Shown one piece after another: positions 51,506-62,330 of a stretch of 64,000 bases of DNA (within the stretch, counting starts at the first letter, position 1; each line of letters begins with the position of its first letter). The DNA comes from Pseudoips prasinana (Eukaryota; Arthropoda; Insecta; Lepidoptera; Nolidae), in contig OX621246.1 in the NCBI GenBank assembly GCA_951640165.1, positions 5,667,001 through 5,731,000 of the forward strand, read 5' to 3'. A program made the translations under genes and the position numbers. The notes below the pieces were generated by a model that made no database searches, had not been told where the DNA came from, and saw only the letters and a list, made by a program, of their open reading frames with translations.

Positions 51506-51676
51506 AGATAATATAGTAGATGCGCAAATGAACTGGTCAAGATATTAAAAAAAATATATTTCGGGTACTAATTAGAGACTCATATACAGAATTTACATAA
51601 ACGATAAAAATATAAAAACATAATTAGTAATAAAAAAAAAACAAAATGTGCAACACACTAAGATTTATCCTGAGTG

Positions 51677-51748
51677 GGATAGATAATAGAGAGATAGATA
51701 ATAGAGAGATAGATAATAGATAGAGAATAGAGAGAATAAAGAGAGATT
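51677..51748. repeat. Minisatellite of GAGAGATAGATAATA-type units
   Basis: Four to five imperfect units of about 15 bp. Confidence 0.8.
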
Positions 51749-51782
51749 TTGAAAGCAATATTTTCAAACAACATACATACAC

Positions 51783-51830
51783 GACGGGCCTATTAGCGTG
51801 GTTGGTAAATGCTTGCCTTTCACAAGTGGG
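51783..51830 (+). mobile_element. SINE-B head scrap
   Basis: GGGCCTATTAGCGTGGTTGG and AAATGCTTGCCTTTCAC, then unrelated sequence. Confidence 0.55.
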
Positions 51831-52249
51831 AATTGAAGGCGGACCTAGGAGGCGACTATCTGGGGCTGGGCTAGTTAAATATATTACATGCGGCAAATAC
51901 GTACCATACATAACAGCCTAGGCAAGGCACTGATATCCATGTGAAGTTACCAGTACCTACGTATGCGATAGACGAGGTTAAGCACCTAGGTGCGTGGTAA
52001 ATGTATAGATGGGTGACCGCCTAATTGGTTTGATTTTTGCGCGTCTTACCGGCAGCATCGTACAAGATTTATAATCGGTCGAAATTCGTGGTACCTATTC
52101 AGGATACGGCAGCGTTCTTAAATCCAATGACAATCCAAAATGCATAATCTACTTAATATTAATCACCTAAAAAGGGAAATCCCCTCATACTGTTTATCGA
52201 TTACAACCTTATCAACCAATGTAAATGGGCCTTAAAAGAATTACCATGC

Positions 52250-52606
52250 AACGTAATAATGTCCTACAGGCCGAATTTCGACCACGGCGTAGCCCCAATG
52301 GAGATTAGCCAACTGCGCAGGACACATTATAGTGCACAACTGCGGGTGCAAATAGAGGGCCACTTTCTATTCCATCAAACTCATGATCTGACGGGACGAC
52401 TAGCGACACGACCGGAAAGAGATCAGGTACATGCTCTCCGAGGCACGAGAGTAAAATACCGCCAACTCCCAGACTTTGGGCTGACACTCAGAAATTTTCT
52501 ATACGGAAAAATCCCAAAATCACTTTTTGGCCCGACCCGGGTTTGAAACCAGGACCTCATTATCTGCAGTTGGACACGTTACCGCTAGACCAACGAGGCA
52601 ACAGGA
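52250..52606 (-). mobile_element. SINE-E, full length
   Basis: TAATGTCCTACAGGCCGAAT, ATTAGCCAACTGCGCAGGAC, ACGACCGGAAAGAGATCAGG, TAAAATACCGCCAACTCCCA, TTTTTGGCCCGACCCGGGTT, ATCTGCAGTTGGACACGTTA and ACCGCTAGACCAACGAGGC. It is the most complete copy of the family in the window. Confidence 0.8.
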
Positions 52607-53649
52607 TACTATGTGACGTAACCAACAATGTAATCAAACTATGCAAGATAAGATAACTCTTTAATGCAGACCAAAATATTACAAAGAAGAAGGATAGCAA
52701 TATACATCATACAATTAACGGCGTTATTACTAAATGTGATCTCGTCTCGACACCCATCACAAATGGAGTTCCATATTTTAAAGGAGCAAAAATATACAGT
52801 CAAGGGTAGTTGCCGGTGTACAGACTGTTAAATTAGAGGTGCTCTTGGGTACAGATTACATAATAGAAAATAAAATACATTATAAAATGCCATTTCTAAG
52901 GTACCAAGCTAAAATATTCGATTTGAACTTTATTCTTGATCTTTCTCAAGACTCTAGAACTGACGTAGTAGTTTTGATTGACATACTGATAATGGCAGCA
53001 TATTCCACTTACCACATTTCAAGAAATATTGCGGAATGTGCTGACATTTTCAATCGAAGATTATTATATTTACCTACTTAGAAAAAAACCTTGAGTACTT
53101 ATCTGCGACGTATCACGAAAAATGCCTTTAAAAAAAGATAGCACAACTGATATAGCTGTAACACTACCCTAATAACCCATTATCAACTGTATACACACAG
53201 AAACAATGATTGCAAGAATTATTTATAATAAATACGTATCTTGGCACTTGTAGAAGAAGTAGATTTTCCTCTTGGGTGCCCCCGATATCGCTGATAACAT
53301 TGAAGGCCATTTGTGCCTTTGATTATTTCGACTATTGAACGAATTAATCAAACTTACGAACGGAATATACATCGACATTAAAAACTCATTAAACAAACGT
53401 GCCAATACGTCACAAATGAGAGTTGTATCAGAAATTGTAAAACAAAAGCTAATAAGTTTATAAGGTAATGTCAAGCAGGAAGTCTTTAACCAACGTTCAT
53501 TAGATATGATTGGCAGACAATATGATTTGTAAGTTTTTACGATACTACAGAGAAAGATAATATAAAGATATGATGTCACGAGCCTTTCATGTGAGGTTTT
53601 CCTGTTTAAGGTAAATAATATTATTTAAAAAAATATTTTGGGAAAAGCA
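52607..53649. other. No gene recognised
   Basis: A 118-codon minus-strand frame (53223-53579) and an 80-codon plus-strand frame have no recognisable domain and no splice context. I do not call them genes. Confidence 0.4.
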
Positions 53650-53745
53650 ACATCAACCATATGATACAAAACTAGGCAGAGGTTCTGCCTAGTTTCTATT
53701 TTGGGAACCAGACAACTTATAAACACACTTATATATTTCTAAGAT
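53650..53745 (-). mobile_element. SINE-C fragment with a small inverted repeat
   Basis: AAACTAGGCAGAGGTTCTGCCTAGTTT forms a hairpin (first arm AAACTAGGCAGA). GGGAACCAGACAACTTATAA and TATATATTTCTAAG follow as in other SINE-C copies. Confidence 0.5.
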
Positions 53746-53984
53746 TAAAACAAAAGCAAATAACAAATAGGTAAATTTTGATGAATTTTCGCGCATTCAG
53801 TATTAAATATTAAGGTTCAACACACCGCGCTCAATGCTCATCTGTTCGAATCTCAACACTCACATGCGACCTAAAGTTCCTAAGTTACGAGAAAGAAAGA
53901 TAATCTTTCCTAAATAATTATCTTTCTTCATAGTAACCTACAAACTTTCAGAGGTTATTTTTGCAATGAGCGATCATCATCCCC

Positions 53985-54130
53985 ATCATGTCAGTCGAGT
54001 TACATACAATGCTGGAGAGAGGACTCTCCCAAAGATCTCCTTGATGGAATTGTATGCATATTTTAGGGCGAAGGGCTATTATCGCCACGCTTGGCAAACA
54101 GATTGGTGATCGTAATTTGATGGCCATAGT
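53985..54130 (-). repeat. REP-4 dispersed repeat
   Basis: CCATCATGTCAGTCGAGTTA, TATTATCGCCACGCTTGGCA and ACAGATTGGTGATCGTAATT are the reverse of the REP-4 3' half. Confidence 0.55.
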
Positions 54131-54821
54131 GTACAAAGAGACTTATGCCGAGCTTTGAAAGAGCAGAAAAGGTGTTTTCGCGTATTTTTAATGCTAAAAC
54201 GTATTCGTATTAAATATTTCTTGGGCGTCATATGTTGGTTCTTTACAAAGTTTTCTCCACAATAGTGAATTCCTTAAAACTGGAGAAAACAAGCTATGCT
54301 AAACAAGGTCTAAAACGGACTCGTTGTGCTTCGAAGACCTTTGGATACTTTGAACATACGACACAGTTTCGCCTCTTTCTTAACAGGAGATATCTTCTCA
54401 ATCAATTGTATATTATCTAAGGCGAAGTGCAGTAAAGAATTTACAAATACTCATTGTGTGATTGGAACATTTTATTCGTGATTTTCCAAAAGATAAGTCA
54501 ATATATGACACAGCATATCGTCTCAATCGACTAAGATAACTACGAAGATTTTGTTTTTTAAGTTGATAACACATTGATGATATGCTATCTCCCCTAGACT
54601 TTGATGCTGCTACTGCATTTGTGACGCAGTGGTTATGGTATTGTCAACTCACTCCTATTTCGGGACCTTTGTGTTTCGTATTCGATCTCCGCAAAGGACA
54701 ACTACGTGAACTTGACCAATAGATATGATCTCGATATCACGTTGGAGTGACAACCCCAAGTGTGACAGTAGTTTGACACGTTTGAACGTAGGATACGTTC
54801 AATAGTTGCACTAATGCATGG
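54131..54821. other. No gene recognised
   Basis: No supported ORF or family match. Confidence 0.4.
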
Positions 54822-55004
54822 AGGGTGAAGCAGTTTACCTGAGGGAATATCTACCAGAGGACGGGCAGCAGCTTCCTTCTGTGTACTATGACCATCTTAC
54901 TGCGATCGCCAACCAGTCTACCAAGCGGGGTGATCATGGCATATCACGTCAAGATGATTCTTGGAGGAGGCTTTTGTCCACTTCTTACAGCTGTTATGAT
55001 GATA
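54822..55004 (+). repeat. REP-4 dispersed repeat
   Basis: GGAATATCTACCAGAGGACG, GGCAGCAGCTTCCTTCTGTG, ATCTTACTGCGATCGCCAAC and GGTGATCATGGCATATCACG. Confidence 0.65.
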
Positions 55005-55088
55005 TCTATACATATAATAAAATCGTAGAAAAGTCAAAACTGTACATTGAATATTTTTTTTAAAGGATACTTGGGTCGTGTTCTACGG
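55005..55088 (+). mobile_element. HEL-3 Helitron fragment (5' end)
   Basis: TCTATACATATAATAAAATC after A, AAAGTCAAAACTGTACATTG and GGATACTTGGGTCGTGTTCT. The 3' part is lost. Confidence 0.6.
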
Positions 55089-55290
55089 CATCCGCTCCAA
55101 ATGGCAACGTTATAGAAACATTTGGGGGAGGCCTATGTCCAGCAGTGGACGATATCAGGCTGATGATGACATATAAGAGAAATATGACATTTGAATACGG
55201 AGTAATTGTAGAGATCTTTGGGGAGGCTTTTGTCCAGCAGTGGGCGTATTTCGGCTGATGAACGATGATGATGATGATGGCAATGATGTA
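55089..55290 (+). mobile_element. Two RTE-like LINE tails in a row
   Basis: CCGCTCCAAATGGCAACGTT...CCTATGTCCAGCAGTGGAC with a GATGATGA end, then GTAGAGATCTTTGGGGAGGC and a GATGATGATGATGATGG end. Confidence 0.6.
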
Positions 55291-55582
55291 GATGACATTT
55301 AAAAAAATTAAAGACAGAAAGGCTAGCAGTGTTCTCTTTCTATGGAAATGATTAAATATCCTCCTGGTCGAATATGAAAAAGATTATTATGAGGTTATCA
55401 TTCAGTCAACATTGGCATTAATTTTCCAACAATAATATTCATATTATTATTTTTTTTTTTGTTTTCGCCGCTTTGGACAGGCTAAGATCATAGACCATAC
55501 CGCCTCGTCTTCAGTTGAAATATTTTATGTTTTTCGTCCTTTAGTCAAAGTCCAGTCAAGTCCGTCACTGTCAAGTCATAGT

Positions 55583-55848
55583 CCTACCCCAGTAAAGCAG
55601 TGGAGACTTTACTAGAGGCTTCTATGGAGTTTTGGTTTCAACACGGAAAATCACAATTCAAGGCAATATCGCACTTCCCTCAACTTGTGTACGTTGTCGA
55701 AGATGTTATCTCTAAAAATCCACCATATTTACACATAAAAACTCAAATTTACACCGTATTTGAAAATGAAACACAGCCTCGATGCGTCTTTTTCCGCGTT
55801 GGTGCCAAAAACCTCATCTTATTAACTGCTGCATTCATGACATTTTAG
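55583..55848 (+). CDS. Open frame, possible terminal exon, unidentified
   Basis: After CTACCCCAG (a possible 3' splice site at about 55590) the plus strand is open to a TAG at 55846-55848. It reads KAVETLLEASMEFWFQHGKS, then FKAISHFPQLVYVVEDVISK and CVFFRVGAKNLILLTAAFMT. There is no ATG near the start. The composition and absence of low complexity look protein-like, but I recognise no family. It could be a host exon or a transposon ORF remnant. Confidence 0.3.
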
Positions 55849-55976
55849 ACAATATATTATTACTATTCCCTTATTTCTTCTTTGATTTTCCCCTTTGACA
55901 TTTATTATTTACTCACTGATGAGTCTTCATCTGTTTACAAACATAATTGTTTGGTTAGGACATCAGACAATCGAAC

Positions 55977-56177
55977 TTAATGAGGTCGCTTGGAAGTCGT
56001 TTTTATTCCAGAAAGTTTTCGTTTTCTTATAATATATGAGCTATGTGTAAGCTGTAAATCATCAAGAAATGTTTTATAGTTTTCTATTAATGTCTCCACT
56101 GCTTCGTTGTCTGTGGTTCTTCGTTGTAAAATAATAATATTAATCATCGCCAGAAAACCTACGTGACCAGAAGCCAC
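55977..56177 (-). CDS. Small open frame, unidentified
   Basis: 66 codons ending KLSGIKTTSKRPH. The middle, TDNEAVETLIENYKTFLDDL, looks helical and protein-like. No domain recognised; weak. Confidence 0.2.
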   Translation of the reverse strand: MASGHVGFLAMINIIILQRRTTDNEAVETLIENYKTFLDDLQLTHSSYIIRKRKLSGIKTTSKRPH

Positions 56178-56229
56178 GTAAACAAAATGTTTTAAAATAA
56201 ATAGAAATGCAAAAGTTTTGCAACTATTG

Positions 56230-56426
56230 ACCCATTTGCCAGCCCTGGCAGGAAGGAGCGCTGTTTAAAAATGGCGCTTACGTCTGCGACTCGTCTGCGG
56301 AGCAGTATTCCGCGCGCATCCCGTCTTTCCGCCGGCGGCGCACGCGCAAGTCAACAAACTTCACTCCTCCGGAATGCAACGCGGTGCATTGTACGTTTAA
56401 AGTCACGCTATATGGAATATGAATAG
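56230..56426 (+). promoter_or_regulatory. CpG-rich island with a presequence-like open frame
   Basis: A sharp CpG-rich rise in AT-rich surroundings (GCGCGCATCCCGTCTTTCCG, CCGGCGGCGCACGCGCAAG). From the ATG at 56271 a 51-codon frame reads MALTSATRLRSSIPRASRLS and is rich in R, S, A, T with no acidic residue for over 45 codons, as in mitochondrial presequences. It may be a promoter or a first exon, or a chance product of GC-rich DNA. A perfect TGACGTCA lies just downstream at about 56462-56469. Confidence 0.3.
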
Positions 56427-56884
56427 GATGTAACCTTTTAAAAGTAGATGTAGTTCCTTTAGTGACGTCATCGCGTCTCGAGTAAGCTATTATAAAACTG
56501 TTCCAGGAGTGCGAATGTATGTACTTTTGTTTAAGAAAAAAATATGTAAGTTACGATGTCAATTTGGATGTTCTCACTTCAAATCACTGATTTCTTTGGT
56601 ATATTCTATTTTTTTGAGATCAATCTCACCTAATGGTAATCGAAGATATGGCCTAAAGTGCACTGCGCGTATGAGATGTTTGTTCCCTCCAGTCTTAAAT
56701 AACGTCTCAATTATGTGTCTCTGGAATCGAAGTTAAGGACCGAAAGTTGCACAAAATGTCAATATAATCGAATCTTTATGACTGGAGCTCGCTTATATAG
56801 ACCGGTGAAGCAGTGAAAGCCTCCAAGACTAACTGTAAACTTTATGTCATATGCATAAAAGCCGGAGTAACATAATGGATATAC

Positions 56885-57135
56885 ATTTATGAGTGTACTA
56901 TTGGTTTAATGGTTAGTGACTCTGACTGCTATGCCAGAGGTCGTGGGTTCGATCCCCACCCAGGGTAAATCTTAGTGGGAAGAGCACAATATTTATCCTA
57001 TGTCTGGGCGTAATTTGTCTATAATATGTATGTATTTAGTTATGAATCTTTACCAGTTGTCTGGCTGCCATAATACAAGCTCTGCCTCGTTTGGGATCAG
57101 ATGGCAGTATATTAGTTGTCCCAAGATATTGATGT
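56885..57135 (+). mobile_element. SINE-C, full length
   Basis: GGTTTAATGGTTAGTGACTC head, TGACTGCTATGCCAGAGGTC, B box GGTTCGATCCCCACCC, body CCTATGTCTGGGCGTAATTT, 3' domain ATACAAGCTCTGCCTCGTTT and GTTGTCCCAAGATATTGATG. Confidence 0.8.
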
Positions 57136-58159
57136 ATTATTTATTAAGAAGTGTCCTCTGAGAAGAAGATACGAGGGAGTTCTGAGAGATGAGAACAGAA
57201 CACATACACGGGCGGGTAATGGACCGGTCTATGAGGAACTCTTGCTCGATGAATAGAAAATACATTGTATCTGCCTTAAGATCAACAGACTCTGTTATTT
57301 TCTTTATTTTATAAACTGCGTCTATATCCTTTGGAATAAAGACATCAAAAACACATCTAGTTATAATATGTAACATATAAATAATAACCTTTCGAACGCC
57401 AATTATACTCAATATCCATAAAACGAATATAAAACTCTAAAAATATAATCTATTAGATTGGATTCAGATGAAATTGATTGACTGCGGACTGGTTTATAGT
57501 TACATTATGAACTACGATAATCGTACTTATTAGCTTAGTAATAAAGTCGCTGTCAACATCAAAGTGTACCCATCGACGTGGCATTAACTGCAGTGTTAAA
57601 TATGGAACGAGTTTTATTAATATTGTACGAAAATAATAATAGCAAATAGCTGTAAATAGAGTCAGTTATTCTATGACAACAGCATAGTATAAAGACGTAT
57701 AGAAGTCATTCTTTGATCCAGACGGCGCGGGCGCATCCGTGGCATGTATCGCTACACCGTTGTCAGCCGATGATCATTGAGACGGGTGATACGGCATCAT
57801 CCGTGTTCCAACGAAACAGTACACAAGGTGTAACATAAATAGAGGAGAAAATTAAAGGTACACAACATACTCGTAACTGAACAATTAAAAGAAAAATTCG
57901 TGAATTACGCTAAAGTACAATACAATACTCTTTATGTACACTAAATAAATTACAATAAAGAACAAAAATAGTAGCATTATAATGTCCAAAGGGCGCCGGG
58001 CGGTGTTATCGCTAGCTGCGATTTATTACAGACAAACTTAAAGTTAAAGTATTTTGTCTCCGCTTCCTTTTTCGTGCTTTTTGCATTACACGTTGTTTAG
58101 TTAAATAGGTAAATTAAGTACTTTAAGTTACATCCACTATGTATATTGGATACACGTTG
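57136..58159. other. No gene recognised
   Basis: A minus-strand open frame at 57137-57412 (KDIDAVYKIKKITESVDLKA) is protein-like but has no ATG at its start and no recognised domain. A GC-rich patch (GGCGCGGGCGCATCCGTGGC) at 57723-57742 resembles 61033-61047. Confidence 0.3.
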
Positions 58160-58650
58160 TATAAGATAGATTGCCTTTCACGCCGCAGGTCGTGTGTTTG
58201 ATTCCCACCCAGAATTGATATTTGTGTGCTTGAACATGTCTGTTGATCCTGAATCTGGGTGTAATTATCTACATAATTATGTATTTACAATTTGACAGTC
58301 ACCGTAGCCTAGTTGGTAGTGCTCCTGCCTACGAAGCTGGTGGTCCTGGGTTCGAATCCCGGTAAGTGCAAATATTTGTGTGATAAGCACGAATATTTGT
58401 TTCTGAGTCATGGATATTTTCTATGTATTTAAGTATTTATCTATCTATATAAGTATGTATATCGTCGCCTGGTACCCATAGTACAAGCTTTGCTTAGTTT
58501 GGGGATAGGATGATCTGTGAAAAAAAAAAATTAAAGTGCCTAGTATATTTAGTACTTATATCAGTTATCTTGTTTCCATAGTACAAGCTCTGAAATACAA
58601 TACAGTTTGGGATCCAATCGCCGTGTGTCCCAGGATATTAATATTATTAA
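58160..58650 (+). mobile_element. SINE-B split by SINE-A
   Basis: The head and body are at 58168-58290 (GCCTTTCACGCCGCAGGTCG). The 3' domain is at 58550-58640 (GTTTCCATAGTACAAGCTCT, CCGTGTGTCCCAGGATATTA). Confidence 0.75.
58291..58530 (+). mobile_element. SINE-A inserted in SINE-B
   Basis: GACAGTCACCGTAGCCTAGT head, GGTTCGAATCCCGGTAAGTG, CCCATAGTACAAGCTTTGC and a poly-A tail (AAAAAAAAAA) right at the junction. Confidence 0.8.
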
Positions 58651-58987
58651 TAATGGATGACGGAATATCACCTGCTCCAATGCCCTAGCTGTTATGTCAC
58701 GATTGAACCTGAGGACGTGACATCAGCTAGATACAGAGCGGGAAAGTATCCATAATCCTTCAAGCGCGACTTATGTTTGTGCCCAATTTTGACGTATGAA
58801 TGTGGAAACGTGGCTGTAGGCGTTTCGAGTGGAGTACCAATGCGTCTATCATAGAGTCTTAGGGAAGACTTCTGCATGTTAACTCAACTTCTGCGCCAAA
58901 CGAACAGCCTTAATGTACTTACCTACCGCCACGTACCTACCGCCAGTAATTACATCTCTATCATCTGGATAAATGGGCATCTACCAT
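58651..58987. other. No gene recognised
   Basis: A 61-codon minus-strand frame (58692-58877) has no recognised domain. Confidence 0.35.
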
Positions 58988-59230
58988 CAGGGGCTCTACT
59001 GGCTAAGTCGCCGAACATCAATTTCTTAAATGGCGTTCAAATAAATCAAGGTTAAAAAGGACTTAATTAATCGGTGAATTGGCTTCAACATTGACAAACG
59101 ATTCCGGCCCATTTATGACGTCACATGTGCTCATGGAAGCCGATTTAACGATTGATTAAGTCATTTTTAACCTTTATTTATTTGAACGCCATTTAAGAAA
59201 TCGATGTTCGCCTTAGCCGGTAGAGCTCCC
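58988..59230. mobile_element. MITE-1 fold-back element
   Basis: CAGGGGCTCTACTGGCTAAG at the left and GCCGGTAGAGCTCCC at the right. The interior is as in 11841-12087 with a deletion in one arm. Confidence 0.75.
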
Positions 59231-59274
59231 GATCACACATACCAACAGATCGGAAATTCTTGTGAAACGCAACA

Positions 59275-59390
59275 AGAAATTCCAATCCGCACGTAACGCA
59301 CGGGTGGCCTCTCTGTGTGGCAAGTGTCCATAGGCCCCGGTGATCACTTAACAACAGGTGACCCGCATTGTTTCTATAAACCAAGTAAGT
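59275..59390 (-). repeat. REP-3 dispersed repeat, diverged
   Basis: CACGTAACGCACGGGTGGCC, GCAAGTGTCCATAGGC and AACAACAGGTGACCCGCA are the reverse of 2476-2612. Confidence 0.5.
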
Positions 59391-60002
59391 CACCTAACTG
59401 TGTCACCCACATAAAATTACAATTTTAATTTATCTGCATGGTGTCTGTCTTATCAAATATTGACTTACGACAATTCACTGGTTACCAAGTGTTGCCACAC
59501 CTGTACAAACTGCAGTTTGACAGTAAGTAAATCATTAATTCTTTTGTTTTAACGAACCTACATGTTAATGTGGCGCGTATTTTTCCGTTTATTTTGAAAC
59601 GAATAGGTTACATCATTTACAACATTTGTTTGAACTGAACATTGCAATGAGTTCAACAGGGATGCGGATTAACTTTTTCTTATTGATCTATTTATAGAAG
59701 GATAAAGATAAGATAAAGATTTCTTTATTGCTAAAACTGTATAGATGGTATACAATTTTGAGTATCCACAGTTACCCGTATCGGGCGTGCAACAGTAATG
59801 CTTATGAATTATACATAACAATTCTTATTATTATAATATACCTATATTTGTGGCATTATTTATTACAATTTATAGAAAAAAGGACGACTTTTTGGCAAAA
59901 TACTCATTGAGATCGTAGGACCATAATTAAATCCTAAAGTAATGGATCAGGCGTTATATTGCGGAAATACAACTGAAATACAAAATTAATCATCATTACA
60001 GC
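59391..60002. other. No gene recognised
   Basis: AT-rich; AAAGATAAGATAAAGATTTC at about 59703 is a small local repeat. No gene. Confidence 0.4.
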
Positions 60003-60235
60003 TAAATAAGTCCACTGCTGGACAAGCCTCCCTCAAGAATCGTCTTGATCGGGGATATGCCATAATCGCCACGCTTGGCAGGCGGGTTGGCGATCGCAGT
60101 AAGATAGTCATAGTAATCAGAAGGAAGCTGCTGCCCTTCCTCAGGTAGATATTCCCTCGGGTCGACTTCTACGCCCCCCACGGGATGAGATGGGGTGATG
60201 ATATTCTGATTCTGATATTTGTCGCCGTCACCACA
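60003..60235 (-). repeat. REP-4 dispersed repeat
   Basis: CCACTGCTGGACAAGCCTCC, ATAATCGCCACGCTTGGCAG, GGGTTGGCGATCGCAGTAAG, TCAGGTAGATATTCCCTCGG and CGCCCCCCACGGGATGAGAT. Confidence 0.7.
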
Positions 60236-60262
60236 CAAAATTAATATTTAGTGTTAAATCGA

Positions 60263-60490
60263 ACGGCCGGTTGGTGTGGCTGGTGATTGTTTTTCACGTA
60301 GATCGTGTGTTCGATTTTTCCACCGAGGACAGATTTTTGTGTGCATGAACATGTCTGCTTGGCCTGAATCTGGGTGTAAGTATGTATTTACAAAAGAAAA
60401 GTAGAATATCAGTTATCTGGTTTCCATAGTACAAGCTCTGCTTAGTTTGGGATCACATGGCCGAGTGTGAATAATCTCCAAGGATATAAT
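60263..60490 (+). mobile_element. SINE-B
   Basis: GGCCGGTTGGTGTGGCTGGT head, CATGAACATGTCTGCTTGGC, GTTTCCATAGTACAAGCTCT and GAGTGTGAATAATCTCCAAG. Confidence 0.75.
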
Positions 60491-61392
60491 TATTATATAT
60501 TTGTAAACATTTTCGCACAGTGCAATGTTCGATTTCACAATCTTGTTATCAACAATGTGCATTGATAACTGATAAACTACACAGCAACTTATCTCTATTA
60601 CGTTTAGATATTTCGTCGTCCCAGTTCTTAAGTGCCCTATCGCCTATTTCAATTGAGGTTAAAATTGATTCCTATTACCGTACAGACAGAACTCAGTATT
60701 GAACTGCAGAGGAATGGTTTAAGCGTCTTTAGATGTAGAGGAAAACACGTGAATGATGCACTAAAATATAGGTCGTTCTAATTCCGTTGCACTGTTTTTG
60801 TTTTTTTCTAACAAACTATTTCACGGAGCACGAGTTTCATAGTGTATTTTTGTGAAACCAAAGTGATAAAAACTCCAGTCTCTCAACATCTTAATGATCC
60901 GAATGAATTTATGGAACTTGGCAGTTTACGAAAGTGTTTGAAGATGATGATTTTGCATTGGAGCAGACGTCACATATGGAGTTATTTTGAAGCTGCAATG
61001 ACTAATAATGTTAAAACTCCATAAATATATGACGGTGCATCCGTGGCGCTATCGGCGAAACTGCATAGACAAGAGTGAACAGTCGGTGTCACTCTGGTGG
61101 AACATCAAACGGGCGGCCATCTTGGCGTCACTATTGCTTGGAGACTGCACTATTAATTGGAATTAAAATCTAACTAAATCAGTGACTTGGTGCCGCATTA
61201 AGCATAGTTGATTGATTTTGCTCAATAATTAATTGCTAAGCAAGTGAAATCCGCCTATATTTATAATATAACAGCCTGCATAACCTCATCAAGTAATAAA
61301 TGATAAATTTGAAAAATAGTGCGGTCATGTATGCCTCCGTGTAGCCAGACGCGTCGTTATATACAAATAACCGTGCTTTTAAAATTTCGCGT
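60491..61392. other. No gene recognised; one regulatory-type motif
   Basis: GCGGCCATCTTGGCG at 61113-61127 resembles the YY1/Pho-type GCCATCTTG site. No exon structure was seen around it. Confidence 0.3.
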
Positions 61393-61605
61393 AATTATAC
61401 AACTATGTTTACAGGTTAATACCTGTAAACATAGTTGTATAATTCATAAAAGGTTAGTCACGTTAATACGCGACTAACCTTTTATTTTCCCGACATTTCG
61501 ACCAAGTTGGTCAAATTCTACATTTGATCCCGTGACCACGATCAATGCAACTTGCTTAAGGTTAGTCGCGTTAATACCTGTAAACAATGTTGTATAACTG
61601 CACTT
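61393..61605. repeat. Fold-back repeat with two consecutive hairpins
   Basis: Hairpin 1: AATTATACAACTATGTTTAC-AGGT (61393-61416) and its exact complement (61421-61444), loop TAAT. Hairpin 2: AAAAGGTTAGTC (61448-61459) and its complement (61472-61483). AGGTTAGTCGCGTTAATACC with GTTGTATA recurs at 61560-61598, so the region is a rearranged repeat. Confidence 0.8.
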
Positions 61606-61702
61606 TATGTAATAATTACTACTTTTATTCCGTTTCTCCAATAATTAATATAAAAGCACATGCACAATTCGACCAGTAGTCACCAGTAGTCAGTGGTATT
61701 TA

Positions 61703-61800
61703 AAGCAAACCCCTCCAAATGGCAACCTTATAGAAACTTTTAGAGGAGGCCTATGTCCTGCAGTGGACTATATCAGGCTCACGATGATGATGATGGTGAT
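61703..61800 (+). mobile_element. RTE-like LINE tail
   Basis: CCTCCAAATGGCAACCTTAT, AGGCCTATGTCCTGCAGTGG and a GATGATGATGATGGTGATGA tail. It abuts the pseudo-exon at 61.8 kb. Confidence 0.6.
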
Positions 61801-61807
61801 GACACGA

Positions 61808-61928
61808 TTCGATACCAGCGTATTCCATGACCCTTGGTTTGCATTCGCATCGATAAAATGCGCTCTCCGGACCTTCAATCAGGCGTAAAAATCGCGTATT
61901 AAAGTAGAGTGAAAGTTGCACCGTCTGA
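61808..61928 (-). pseudogene. Relative of the 63.7-kb exon, 3' part lost
   Basis: After TTTCTGTTCAG (a possible 3' splice site) the minus strand reads VQLSLYFNTRFLRLIEGPES, then AFYRCECKPRVMEYAGIES. It aligns with VQLSLYVNMRPYRPNEDL..LFHRYECKLRVMEDAGDRD of 63656-63827. The homology stops where the RTE-like tail begins, so the exon was probably broken by that insertion. Confidence 0.5.
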
Positions 61929-62124
61929 ACAGAAATGCCTTTAAGTTATATTAGTCTGCTCTTTACAAACCATTGAATGTAGAACTTTTCGAATGGTACG
62001 CGAGATTTATTTTCCTAATTTCTTTGATGTAGTATCGAAATCTTTAGTTCAACAAATTTCACCCCCGCGTCAGTTGTAAGTCTTGTCTCAATTCAGTTAA
62101 TAAAAGGCTAACCTTTTGACTGCA

Positions 62125-62330
62125 CTGATTGTCTAGTAGTTAGTGACCCTGACTGCTAAGACAGCGGGCAATCTACGAGCCATGAGTTCATTTGTTCTGT
62201 GTCTGGGTGTATTATTTCTACAATATGTATGTATTTAGAAATATATAAGTATGTTTATCAGTTACCATAGTACAAGCTCTGCTTAGTTTGGGATCAGTTG
62301 GCCGTGTGTGAATAATGTAATATCTAATAA
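62125..62330 (+). mobile_element. SINE-C, rearranged
   Basis: TGATTGTCTAGTAGTTAGTG and ACCCTGACTGCTAAGACAGC head with the B-box region disrupted. Body ATTTAGAAATATATAAGTAT and 3' domain CATAGTACAAGCTCTGCTTA follow. Confidence 0.65.

Noticed and set aside
52259..52546. 95-codon plus-strand open frame
   Set aside because: It lies within a full-length minus-strand SINE-E. Similar frames occur in other SINE-E copies by virtue of the repeat sequence.
53223..53579. 118-codon minus-strand open frame
   Set aside because: It is cysteine- and aromatic-rich without a pattern, has no domain, and is consistent with chance in AT-rich DNA.
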